A stretch of DNA of 16,866 nucleotides from Candidatus Dojkabacteria bacterium CG_4_10_14_0_2_um_filter_Dojkabacteria_WS6_41_15 (GCA_002793355.1 PFQB01000097.1:1-16866), one strand, 5' to 3'; counted from the stretch's first letter, positions 1-6,931 are shown. The notes: generated by a model from the letters alone, not told the origin. Translations and numbers: made by a program.

Positions 1-45
1 TAAATTCCATTTCATATTTTACTCCAATCGAAAGATGCAGGGAAA

Positions 46-77
46 ACTACATCCCGCGACCTTACGGTCGGGGGTTT
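46..77 (-). repeat. Solo hairpin module of the interspersed repeat
   Basis: Read on the minus strand this stretch gives a C-rich start, a 5-bp stem CGACC/GGTCG closed by a GTAA loop, and then GGGATGTAG. It closely matches 7061-7087, where the same stem has a GTGA loop, so it is a fragment of the same repeat family in the opposite orientation. Both loops fit the GNRA tetraloop pattern when read in the same sense. It sits at the broken 5' side of the ABC gene that follows, and the in-frame stop for that gene (TAA, 77-79) lies at its edge. A simple terminator is an alternative reading, but no clear T-run follows. Nothing else is recognisable in positions 1-45. Confidence 0.55.
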
Positions 78-103
78 AAGTTCAGTTCTCTAAAAATATC
101 GAA

Positions 104-1543
104 TTGGACACCCAGACCTATATTGATCCGGGTTTTGTAGCGAAAAAAACTATTTTAGACTGGAATGGGTGGAAAGTAACTGCATCTTCAAAAGAAATAA
201 TATCCCTACTTGCTTCTATTTTACCTGCTGTGCTGTATACAGGTGTGCTTATGTCCTACAGTTGGAAGATAGGTTTGTTGATAATTCTTTCCTCAATTCC
301 AATCATCTATGCCAGCGTACGTTTTGGGAAACGGGTTTGGGCAATTTGGGATGATAATTCCTCCGAAAAAATCGTATGGAGCTTATATAGAAATGCATTG
401 TGGGGCGATATTACAGAGTTAAAGGTCATGGGAGCAGGTAAATATATCGTAAACAAAATGCTCTCGCTGCACCGAAAGTTTCTAGCAAAGATAAGCTCTA
501 ACGAACTAAATCGGTTGCTTGCGCTTATTGGAACTACCGTTATCGAATATGGTTTACTCATTGCCGCCTATGTCATACTGCTGCAAGGAATAATTGACCA
601 AACCTATACCGTCGGTGCCTTCGTCGTCATTACAGCTTCACTTTGGGGAGTGAAGCGAGAACTAGGAAACACATTTGAACGCGTATCCGTACTAGAAACC
701 AATGCAAACTTTATTGATGACTTCATTGCATATATGGACTGGAAACCTGTAATCTGCTCAATACCACACGCAATCAAATTGGAAAAGGCTGTGCCGGTTT
801 CAATCGAATTTCGTAACGTTTGGTTCAAATACCCTCGCGCAAAACAGTGGGTTTTTAGGGACGTCAGTTTTACTATTACAAAAGACGAGGATGTGGCGAT
901 TGTTGGAAAAAACGGTGCCGGAAAATCGACCTTGGTAAAGCTGATAACACGAATGTACGATCCTACAAAAGGCGAAATCTTAATTAACGGTGTTCCGCTT
1001 ACGCAAATAGATTTAGAGGATTTTTATAAAACCATCGGGTTGCTAAACCAAGATTTTCGCATTTATGAGTTCACTGCTAAAGAGAACATCCTGTTGGGTG
1101 ACGTGTCGAAAAAGCCAGCGATGACCTCTATTGCGAAGTACGCCAAACTGGCACAAGCACATGATTTCATTTCTAAACTAAAGAATGAATATGCAACGTA
1201 CTTAACAAACAATGTTCCAGAAGGTCAACCTCTTTCAGGTGGTCAATTGCAGCGTCTGGCCATTGCGCGAGTCTTTTACCGCGAGCCAAAACTATTAATT
1301 ATGGATGAGCCAACCAGCGCTATCGATGCAATAGCCGAGGAGGAAATATTCGATAATATTTTTGAATATTCAGAAAACCGAACGGTTATTATCATCTCTC
1401 ACAGATTTGCAACCGTTAAAAAAGCAAAAAGGATTCTGGTCATAGACGAAGGAAAGATCGTCGAAACGGGAACTCATGAACAGTTGTTGTCCAACAATGG
1501 GCTATACAAGCAAATGTACACTGCACAAAACGATTCTGACTAA
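104..1543 (+). CDS. ABC exporter subunit (membrane domain plus ATPase), 5'-truncated
   Basis: This is the C-terminal four fifths of a half-size ABC exporter, which moves a substrate across the inner membrane using ATP. About four membrane helices remain (roughly residues 32-50, 55-72, 140-160 and 166-182). The ATPase is complete and canonical: Walker A GKNGAGKST (268-276), Q-loop Q316, signature LSGGQ (377-381), Walker B LLIMDEP with D401 and E402, and switch His H433. The usual family length is about 570-620 aa. Here it is 479 aa and the first two helices are missing. The only usable start is TTG at 104. The frame stays open, with exporter-like sequence (FSKNIELDTQTYIDPGF), back to position 80, where it meets TAA at 77-79 beside a repeat hairpin. 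I infer that the true 5' end was lost by insertion or rearrangement, making it a likely pseudogene. It could still be expressed as a shortened protein. It is convergent with the other ABC gene. Confidence 0.85.
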   Translation: MDTQTYIDPGFVAKKTILDWNGWKVTASSKEIISLLASILPAVLYTGVLMSYSWKIGLLIILSSIPIIYASVRFGKRVWAIWDDNSSEKIVWSLYRNALWGDITELKVMGAGKYIVNKMLSLHRKFLAKISSNELNRLLALIGTTVIEYGLLIAAYVILLQGIIDQTYTVGAFVVITASLWGVKRELGNTFERVSVLETNANFIDDFIAYMDWKPVICSIPHAIKLEKAVPVSIEFRNVWFKYPRAKQWVFRDVSFTITKDEDVAIVGKNGAGKSTLVKLITRMYDPTKGEILINGVPLTQIDLEDFYKTIGLLNQDFRIYEFTAKENILLGDVSKKPAMTSIAKYAKLAQAHDFISKLKNEYATYLTNNVPEGQPLSGGQLQRLAIARVFYREPKLLIMDEPTSAIDAIAEEEIFDNIFEYSENRTVIIISHRFATVKKAKRILVIDEGKIVETGTHEQLLSNNGLYKQMYTAQNDSD

Positions 1544-1549
1544 GAAATA

Positions 1550-1655
1550 CTCAAGAAGTTAGTTGCTAACTATTAACTGCTAGCTATTAACTCTTAACTT
1601 CTAGTACTTAGTTGCTCAAGAAGCTAACTACGAGCTATTAACAGCTAGATATTGG
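1550..1655. repeat. AT-rich direct repeats (CTATTAAC / GCTAG type)
   Basis: Just after the ABC stop codon the sequence is built from variants of TTAGTTGCTAAC, CTATTAACTGCTAG and ACTCTTAACTTCTAG. A larger unit beginning CTCAAGAAG starts at 1550 and again at 1615, each followed by a TTAGTTGC/CTAACTAC stretch and AGCTATTAAC. Many pieces are complementary to each other (GTTAGTTGCTAAC, GCTAGC), so short hairpins are possible. There is no reading frame of note. It resembles a slipped-strand simple repeat more than a mobile element. Confidence 0.6.
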
Positions 1656-1671
1656 TTTATTTCGTAGCGTA

Positions 1672-1738
1672 GCTCGGCTACAGCAATTCATGGGTTCATA
1701 TGTTCGCAAGCTCACGATTCACCTCACGCGTGGTTGTA
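1672..1738 (+). repeat. 67-bp repeat module, copy M1
   Basis: This is the first of three modules of exactly 67 bp. It starts GCTCGGCTACAGC and ends CGCGTGGTTGTA. From its position 21 onward it differs from the next module at only two sites, while the first 20 bases differ at about nine, so the two halves have different histories. It contains GGGTTCAT, TTCGCAAGC and CACGCGTG motifs. It is preceded by CGTAGCGTA, so the junction again reads GTA followed by GC. Confidence 0.75.
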
Positions 1739-1805
1739 GCTAAGCCACTGCCTCTTGTGGGTTCATACGTTCGCAAGCTCGCGATTCACCTCACGCGTGG
1801 TTGTA
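1739..1805 (+). repeat. 67-bp repeat module, copy M2
   Basis: This is the second 67-bp module, head-to-tail with M1 and without spacer. It starts GCTAAGCCACTGCC and ends with the same CGCGTGGTTGTA as M1. It is followed directly by the 100-bp core module at 1806. The 3' 47 bases are almost identical to M1. Confidence 0.75.
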
Positions 1806-1905
1806 AGCGTGCAAACGCGAAGCGAAGAAATATAGTACCCCGCAGAACGTAGTTCTGCCTGCTAAGTGGCCACTCTGTAGGCTATGACGAAGTCACATGT
1901 GCGTA
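1806..1905 (+). repeat. 100-bp hairpin-rich core module, copy A
   Basis: This block is repeated at 7088-7187 with a single substitution (C versus T in the loop of the first hairpin). It is a chain of small stems: GCGT-GCAA-ACGC, GCAGAAC-GTA-GTTCTGC, the palindrome AGTGGCCACT, and TGAC-GAA-GTCA. It ends with the 5' arm of a GTGC/GCAC stem. A C-rich segment near 1836-1842 (TACCCCGC) is complementary to the G-rich tail at 1973-1989, so the whole unit could close into one structured element, as RNA or as a DNA cruciform. No protein-coding frame spans it. Confidence 0.85.
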
Positions 1906-1972
1906 GCTCTGCCACAGCTTCTCATGGATTCGTACGCTAATAAATTAGCTACTTACCTCATTCGTTGTTGCA
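1906..1972 (+). repeat. 67-bp repeat module, copy M3 (absent from the other locus)
   Basis: This is the third module of exactly 67 bp. Its first 30 bases resemble M1 (GCTCTGCCACAGC) and its last part keeps ACCTCATTCGTTGTTGCA, but the middle is diverged and contains AATAAATTAGCTAC. In the copy at 7088-7204 this module is missing: the core ends GTGCGTA and runs straight into AGCACGGGGG. It is therefore a clean insertion or deletion of one module inside the loop of the GTGC/GCAC stem. Confidence 0.8.
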
Positions 1973-1989
1973 AGCACGGGGGAATCTAT
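1973..1989 (+). repeat. Tail of the hairpin repeat, copy A
   Basis: These 17 bases, starting AGCACGGGGG and ending TCTAT, are identical to 7188-7204 and close the element in both copies. They form an imperfect inverted repeat with the ATAGTACCCCG segment inside the core (near 1832-1842), like the terminal inverted repeat of a small miniature element or the closing stem of a folded RNA. Confidence 0.75.
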
Positions 1990-1993
1990 AATC

Positions 1994-2125
1994 TTTACGC
2001 TTTATACTTTATACTTTATACTTTAATCTTCATCCTTCAATCTTTCTCGCTCTAATGCTTTCTTGCTTTAGTGCTTTTGGTGCTTTTGTACTCAGTGCTT
2101 TCGTGCTTTCGCTCCTCACCTTCCT
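1994..2125. repeat. Low-complexity TTTATAC / GCTTTAGT repeat running into a gene end
   Basis: Three to four TTTATAC heptamers are followed by CTTTAATC, CTTCATCC and CTTCAATC variants, and then by GCTTTCTTGCTTTAGTGCTTT variants. The last part lies inside the 3' end of the minus-strand ABC gene and encodes its repetitive Ser-Thr-Lys-Ala-rich tail. The same word set recurs near 8022-8072, 11064-11139, 11254-11361 and 12120-12230. Confidence 0.75.
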
Positions 2126-3913
2126 CTCCACCAACTTCATCTTCTCCAAATCGTATATTTTCGTCATAAACTTCGCATGATAGGTATGTTCGCTAATCCA
2201 AATCAGGGTACGTTTGCCAATAAACGCTAACAGTTTCGGTAACATTTCCTCCACGGAATGGCCATCAATATACGTGAACGGCTGGTCTAATAAGAATACG
2301 TCGCGGTTACGATAGATTGCACGCGCAATGGCAATTCTCTGCCAATGTCCTGACGAAATCGACACACTATTATTAAAATAGTTGCCTAAAATCGTTATTT
2401 CTGGATCGATGTTGTTTTCTTTTGCCCAAATGTCCAGCCCAGTAATCGACAACGCCTTCTTATATAAACTCTCAGAAAATTCTTTGCGTGGGTCGCCTAA
2501 CAATATGTTTTCCTTGAGCGTCATATAGTATCGAGCGAAATCTTCTGGGACAATCGACATCTTGGCCTTTATTTGTCCACGGGCAAGACGCGACACTTGC
2601 AATCCGTTCATTTTTATGACTCCGCCACTCAGCTCGTACATTCCTGCCAGCAACGCCAGCAGTGAACTTTTCCCTGAACCATCTTTCCCAAGAATCATTA
2701 CTCGCTCGCCTGGTGTGATTTCTAAAGACACATCATCAAGGATTTTCTTACCACTGTCTGGATACGCAAACATCGCATGTTCCAACGCTATTCTTGGGCT
2801 ACCCTTCTTAAGGTGCCTTCCCTTCTTTCTTTCGTCGGCAAAGCCCTTAATATCCTGGAACTCATATAGGTACTCGATAAAGGTTAACTCGTCGAACATC
2901 GAAATAATATTTTTCTGTAGGGCATAGGAATTACGATACAACGAATCTACATAGCCTAAGGTGGCAGTGATTTTACCAATTGCGACTCTGTCAGCAATGC
3001 TTGACAATAATACGTAAACCTTCAGAATTAGCAACGCTGCATGGTCGAATATGTTTCTGCTTGCGGTCTCTTTTTCCGCTTTTGACAAGACCCTTTTATA
3101 CCCTTCGCTTACCAGATCAGCTACATGGCGAAATCTTTCAATAAGGGATTTAAAGACACCGTTCACCTTTCTTTCTGGAAAAGTTCTTGCATCAGTCAAG
3201 GCTGAAAAGTAATAATTTCGTTCGAGCATTAATGGCGCGATATCATCCACATAATGGGCGTGTTTTCTAAAATTTTTGTACACTACTACGATTTCTGACA
3301 CTGGAACCAAAAGCACCAAAAGCGCGATAACCGGGGAAGAAGCATACAGAGCTGCCAAGGCAATTATGATTGCCAACATGAATTCTCCGACACCAGCCAA
3401 TCGTTGATAGAAATTGCCGGAATTTGTGAGCCAAAACGACTCTATCTTGGTAATAAGGTCTTTTACTTGTTCCCTGTCGATTTCTTGAGAATTCAGTTTA
3501 TGGAATTTTTCTGCAACATCCTGACGATATCGTACAAACGCTTCGTTGCGAATCTTAAGAGTCGCGATAGTATAGATTGCATCGAGTATACGGACACTTC
3601 TGGCCATAACAAATAACAAAATCAGATACAGTACTGGAATGGGAATTTGAATACCCACAGCATATAAATGAGTTGGATTCTGATAATAGTCAACTATACT
3701 GTCGACCAGCAACCCTGTTACAAAAATACTTCCAGCATTTAATGGGGCTCGTAGCAGTCCAGCAAAAATACCCTTCCAAAACGAAATACGATCAAAAGAA
3801 GAATAATACGCAAGATGATGTACTAGAATCCCCCAGTAATGCTGTAGTCTGTATACCCCCGGAGGTATGTGTTTGACGTAAAGGTTAGCTTTGAGGCGTT
3901 TTGGGGCGGGCAT
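2030..3913 (-). CDS. ABC exporter (membrane domain plus ATPase) with degenerate nucleotide-binding motifs
   Basis: This 627-aa half-transporter has about six membrane helices (residues ~45-340) and an ATPase domain (~370-600). Walker A is intact (GKDGSGKSS, 409-417). Other motifs are altered: the Q-loop residue is Glu (E457, VPEDF), the signature is ISSGH (519-523) instead of LSGGQ, the Walker B catalytic Glu is Gln (D543-Q544, LLDQP), and Glu (E575) sits where the switch His should be, with His next to it. In known heterodimeric exporters one subunit carries such a weakened site and pairs with a canonical partner; the truncated gene at 104-1543 has the canonical motifs. The tail (597-627) is a low-complexity ESTKA-type repeat encoded by simple-sequence DNA. 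A TATAAT box ends 5 nt before the ATG. The substrate is unknown. Confidence 0.88.
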   Translation of the reverse strand: MPAPKRLKANLYVKHIPPGVYRLQHYWGILVHHLAYYSSFDRISFWKGIFAGLLRAPLNAGSIFVTGLLVDSIVDYYQNPTHLYAVGIQIPIPVLYLILLFVMARSVRILDAIYTIATLKIRNEAFVRYRQDVAEKFHKLNSQEIDREQVKDLITKIESFWLTNSGNFYQRLAGVGEFMLAIIIALAALYASSPVIALLVLLVPVSEIVVVYKNFRKHAHYVDDIAPLMLERNYYFSALTDARTFPERKVNGVFKSLIERFRHVADLVSEGYKRVLSKAEKETASRNIFDHAALLILKVYVLLSSIADRVAIGKITATLGYVDSLYRNSYALQKNIISMFDELTFIEYLYEFQDIKGFADERKKGRHLKKGSPRIALEHAMFAYPDSGKKILDDVSLEITPGERVMILGKDGSGKSSLLALLAGMYELSGGVIKMNGLQVSRLARGQIKAKMSIVPEDFARYYMTLKENILLGDPRKEFSESLYKKALSITGLDIWAKENNIDPEITILGNYFNNSVSISSGHWQRIAIARAIYRNRDVFLLDQPFTYIDGHSVEEMLPKLLAFIGKRTLIWISEHTYHAKFMTKIYDLEKMKLVERKVRSESTKALSTKAPKALKQESIRARKIEG

Positions 3914-3918
3914 AAAAG

Positions 3919-3924
3919 ATTATA
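3919..3924 (-). promoter_or_regulatory. -10 box of the 627-aa ABC gene
   Basis: On the minus strand TATAAT ends 5 nt before the ATG at 3913, so transcription would start at or next to the start codon. No convincing -35 is seen. Upstream lie two copies of ATTAACGAATTA (3926-3937 and 3950-3961, 24 bp apart), a plausible binding site for a regulator. Confidence 0.5.
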
Positions 3925-3925
3925 C

Positions 3926-3961
3926 ATTAACGAATTAAGGGATGGTGGAATTAACGAATTA
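3926..3961. repeat. Two 12-bp direct repeats upstream of the ABC gene
   Basis: The 12-mer ATTAACGAATTA occurs at 3926-3937 and 3950-3961 with exact identity and a 24-bp period, directly upstream of the -10 box. The position suits an operator or activator site; no cognate regulator can be named. Confidence 0.45.
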
Positions 3962-4130
3962 GCGCTTCGACAACTTATTTTAATACATGAATTCGACTAA
4001 CGCTATTATTCCTTGGTAGATTTTCAAAAAAAAAGAGTAAGTTATGTTTGTGGCAAACAGATACATTGGGAAACTCGAAATAGCAACACCGCTCTATCAA
4101 CTTGAAAACCGAGGATTGGATGTCCTAAAT

Positions 4131-4622
4131 TCAGGCACTAACACGCTCACCAGCGGTTTGTAAAGCCCCCGATACAACAAGAGCCGTTACCGCCTTTAGA
4201 TAACCGGGAAGTCCGTTTCTATCAAATTCATCCCGAAGTCCTAATTCAATTGGGTTACTTGACATGCCTCCACCAGTCTTAAGACGCAATCGTCCGTTTG
4301 CATCTCGCTCAAGCTCGCTATTTTGGCGTCCCTTCACTTCATACATCTTCGGATTCTTTGCTGCATATGCTTCATCTTTCGCTTGTTGAACTAGCCGACC
4401 TTGACCATATATTCGTCTTACCTCTTTTTCTGCCCATTTCGGTTTTTTGTCCGAGCTTAAAGCTGCGCTGACCTGTCTTAATACGCTTTCAGCTTTTCTA
4501 CTACCCTGTTGCAATTTTTCTACTCCCTTAGCAAAGGCGTCTTCAACTCGCTGAGAGGGAGTTCTTGGACTGCTGCTTCCCGCTTTCTTTTGCTCACTGT
4601 GTGATACTTGGTTGCTTGACAT
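4131..4622 (-). CDS. Hypothetical protein, 163 aa, last gene of the tRNA-Ala/subtilase unit
   Basis: I do not recognise this protein. The first ~30 residues are Ser/Pro/Lys-rich and probably disordered. Residues ~25-55 are a helical, charged stretch and 60-90 are Lys/Arg-rich (PKWAEKEVRRIYGQGR). The C-terminal part has ERDANGRLRLKTGGG and a mildly hydrophobic end (YLKAVTALVVSGALQ). There is no signal peptide. Its start lies inside the preceding gene (29-nt overlap in another frame), so translation is probably coupled. Downstream, GTTTG-CCA-CAAAC followed after some bases by nine Ts (near 4026-4059, minus strand) could act as a weak terminator. Confidence 0.65.
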   Translation of the reverse strand: MSSNQVSHSEQKKAGSSSPRTPSQRVEDAFAKGVEKLQQGSRKAESVLRQVSAALSSDKKPKWAEKEVRRIYGQGRLVQQAKDEAYAAKNPKMYEVKGRQNSELERDANGRLRLKTGGGMSSNPIELGLRDEFDRNGLPGYLKAVTALVVSGALQTAGERVSA

Positions 4623-4992
4623 TTTTCTGTTGTATTATTTTAGCTATATTAAAACATTCTTGAACAGTAAATACCTGATATTGTTCATTTAATTTATCTT
4701 TTTCCAACTCGTCCATAGATTCTACCTTTTTCACCAATAAATCGCTCAGCCTATTCAATTCCGAACTCTCCTCTGAAGCGAGTTTATAAACATTGGACAC
4801 GAGCATTTTTTCTTCCTCTGTATCAAAAACTTTATCCACAATACTGTGGAGAGCATATTTGGAAACCTCATCAACACACCAATTTATTTGTTGTTCCGTC
4901 AATTTGGGCAATAATTCCATCATCAACTGACGGATGAAATCCGGAGTAACTACTTGATCACCTTTCATCTTCACATTATACACGAGCATCAT
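4594..4992 (-). CDS. Hypothetical helical protein, ~131 aa
   Basis: No family is recognised. The sequence is acidic and almost wholly predicted helix, with heptad-like spacing of Leu/Val (roughly residues 15-110) and no membrane segment, suggesting a small helical-bundle or adaptor protein. Two ATG codons stand side by side. GAGAAG lies 2 nt before the first and 5 nt before the second (ATG at 4987-4989), so the second may be used, giving 131 aa. It follows the glycosylase-like gene by 19 nt and overlaps the next gene. Confidence 0.65.
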   Translation of the reverse strand: MMLVYNVKMKGDQVVTPDFIRQLMMELLPKLTEQQINWCVDEVSKYALHSIVDKVFDTEEEKMLVSNVYKLASEESSELNRLSDLLVKKVESMDELEKDKLNEQYQVFTVQECFNIAKIIQQKNVKQPSITQ

Positions 4993-5011
4993 TACTTCTC
5001 AACAATTTGAC

Positions 5012-5794
5012 TTAACGAGTCTGGAAAAAATGAGCTGAGCAAACATCAAAAACTCCTGCAGGTTTGTAGATAAATCCATTACGGCTCCAAAACCACAAAA
5101 CAGGATGCATGTCGATTGGTTTTATTCCACTTCCCTGCAATATGTTTCGCCATTTTTCCGAGATTTCCTGCCTTTCCATCGTTTCGGCTTCTGTTTTTGT
5201 AATCACTCCAAGCAACACCGAGCACTTGATAACATGGGTATCGGGTGCAATCTCGATCAGATCAGAGTTTTTAAGGTTCGCTCCGCAATATTGATTGAGA
5301 ATAAACGACCAGTAGTTGAATATTTTCGGACCAGATAGGTAGGGAAAGCCTTTCTTGTACTTTTCCTGAACAAGGGACCTCAACTGAACAAAATCGAATT
5401 CGGAAGCTTTCAATAATGCCTCAAAGCTTCCCCAGTTTACGACTATTGTGTTCGCTATTGAGCGCCAGGTAGCTATGTGTTTATTAGGTTGCAACGCAAG
5501 TTTGTGTTTCGTGAGCTTCGCTTGCAACTCTGCCGGAGAAAGTTTATTCACTTTCACTACATCAAATACGTCTGTTACGTCGGGATCTCTGTATGTTTGC
5601 AGCGCAGATTTCCACATAGTGTAACTGTTGCGTTGGTAATTAAGTGCCATCGGCAACGAAAAATACGCATACCGCTGCTCGATTTCTTCTTCAGTAAAGC
5701 CTGGATTTGAATCTTCTGGCATTTCGGTCTGCCCTAATTTGCCACTTCGATACGCGTCAAGTACCTCGCGGCAAGCAGTTAATATTTCAGCCAT
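5012..5794 (-). CDS. HhH-GPD-like DNA glycosylase family protein (tentative)
   Basis: The 260-aa protein is soluble and mainly helical. Residues ~148-198 carry FPYLSGPKIFNYW (150-162) followed by IAPDTHVIKCSVLLGV (182-197). That order resembles the helix-hairpin-helix plus Gly/Pro/Asp segment of base-excision glycosylases of the EndoIII/OGG/AGOG superfamily, with K157 and D185 as candidate catalytic Lys and Asp. These enzymes remove damaged bases from DNA. No Fe-S Cys cluster follows. The N-terminal half (FSLPMALNYQRNSY, 45-58) is compatible with the family's helical barrel, but I could not confirm it. It lies 36 nt after the subtilase-like gene. A TAGAAT box 6 nt before the ATG may give it an extra promoter. 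Confidence 0.55.
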   Translation of the reverse strand: MAEILTACREVLDAYRSGKLGQTEMPEDSNPGFTEEEIEQRYAYFSLPMALNYQRNSYTMWKSALQTYRDPDVTDVFDVVKVNKLSPAELQAKLTKHKLALQPNKHIATWRSIANTIVVNWGSFEALLKASEFDFVQLRSLVQEKYKKGFPYLSGPKIFNYWSFILNQYCGANLKNSDLIEIAPDTHVIKCSVLLGVITKTEAETMERQEISEKWRNILQGSGIKPIDMHPVLWFWSRNGFIYKPAGVFDVCSAHFFQTR

Positions 5795-5830
5795 TAGGTA
5801 ATTCTACACTGGAATCAAAAAACACTGATA

Positions 5831-6907
5831 TTACCTCTCAAGTAAGGTTTCTATAACTCCTTTCGGATTGATTATTATTAAACCCTTTCTATTCATCGTT
5901 GCCGTTTTCCTAGCAATCTCAACAAATTTTTCGTACGATAACTGGGGGCTAACCTGCAAAGCCAACGTATAAATTCCGGACAGCATAGGAATAGCCCAAC
6001 TGTATGAGCTTTGAGGAACGAACTGATATTCATCAACGGTCCCCCACAATGGAACCATTCTTCCTCCTGCAGGAACTATCATTTTTCCGTCGGCAATTCC
6101 AGCGAACCGCCCAGTCGTTTGCCAGTCAGATAAGCCGATATTATCGACATCTTCAGGTGATTCCAGGAAGTTACCACACGTAAAATCTTTCCCGAACCTA
6201 ATTGAATCGATGACGCAACAATCGAGAGCGGCTAGTTCTGCCACCAAGGCATAGTACTCGTCTTCAAGGCCTCTTGGTTCAGGGCCTGAGCGATTTACGA
6301 CACGTATCTTTGCACCTTCGCGATTTCTCTTGACAACCTCACGAAGGGCAGCAAGTGAGTCGTTTCCTGATTGGGTCATATCGTCTGTTTTAGGGAAATA
6401 CAACACCTTTGCTTTCGGGGCTATGCTTATGCTTTTCCCTGCTAAATTTGCTAACACAATTAATCCATGAAAGTGGGAGCTTTTCTTGCTGTCTGTGATG
6501 TCCAAATATTCGGTGTTATCCACATTTTCGCTGTGAATTGCATCTATTGCTGCATCCCCAATGGCAATAGTAACGCCCCTGCCGTCAACTCCACTTTTTA
6601 TCAATTCCTCAATACCGAGACAGCGACCGAAGGCTTCTTTTACAATTGATTTTGGTTCATATCCAACCGGAAGTTCTTTGGGAAAAATAGTTGTTGTATC
6701 GAACGAAACCCTTCGCAGGAGCGTCGAATCGATGTCAGAAGCAAAACTAGTCTTGCTTAAATCTCGAAAACAAAAGCCCCAAATGGAGAGTTCGCTGCTT
6801 GAATCATCATGAACGTGAAGTAACCAATCATTCGTTATTATTTCGGGTAGTTCCAGGTCTTCTCGGATTGACTCTGCAATTTTTGTATATTGTTTGCTTA
6901 CTTTCAT
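5831..6907 (-). CDS. Divergent intracellular subtilase-like (S8 family) protein
   Basis: This 358-aa protein has the subtilisin order of catalytic blocks in unusual form. The Asp block is VTIAIGDAAID (D118), against the usual DTGID. The His block is SHFHGLIVLANLAG (H147) followed by IAPKAKVLYFP (162-172), as in the conserved G-I-A-P-x-A stretch. The Ser block is SSYSWAIPMLSG (S303), against GTSMAAP. Asp, His and Ser are all present, so peptidase activity is possible. There is no signal peptide or propeptide-like region of typical type, so it should act in the cytosol. The N-terminal ~100 residues match nothing I know. I chose the ATG at 6907: an upstream in-frame ATG at 6973 lies inside tRNA-Ala. 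The gene begins 24 nt after the tRNA and leads a four-gene run. Confidence 0.7.
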   Translation of the reverse strand: MKVSKQYTKIAESIREDLELPEIITNDWLLHVHDDSSSELSIWGFCFRDLSKTSFASDIDSTLLRRVSFDTTTIFPKELPVGYEPKSIVKEAFGRCLGIEELIKSGVDGRGVTIAIGDAAIDAIHSENVDNTEYLDITDSKKSSHFHGLIVLANLAGKSISIAPKAKVLYFPKTDDMTQSGNDSLAALREVVKRNREGAKIRVVNRSGPEPRGLEDEYYALVAELAALDCCVIDSIRFGKDFTCGNFLESPEDVDNIGLSDWQTTGRFAGIADGKMIVPAGGRMVPLWGTVDEYQFVPQSSYSWAIPMLSGIYTLALQVSPQLSYEKFVEIARKTATMNRKGLIIINPKGVIETLLER

Positions 6908-6931
6908 GAGAAATCTCAGACTAAAAATACA

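Noticed and set aside
1..45. A gene fragment before the first hairpin
   Set aside because: No frame in this short stretch can be linked to the ABC gene or to any known protein.
1672..1989. A CRISPR array
   Set aside because: Modules adjoin without unique spacers, differ from one another and there are no cas genes.
1672..1989. An integron attC array or a decayed insertion sequence
   Set aside because: There is no integrase or transposase frame nearby, no attC core triplets in the right layout, and no gene cassettes between modules.
4044..4163. A small plus-strand frame of 39 codons with AAAAGAGTAAG before its ATG
   Set aside because: It overlaps the 3' end of the 163-aa gene by 33 nt and shows no family features; chance is as likely. 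Recorded as weak.
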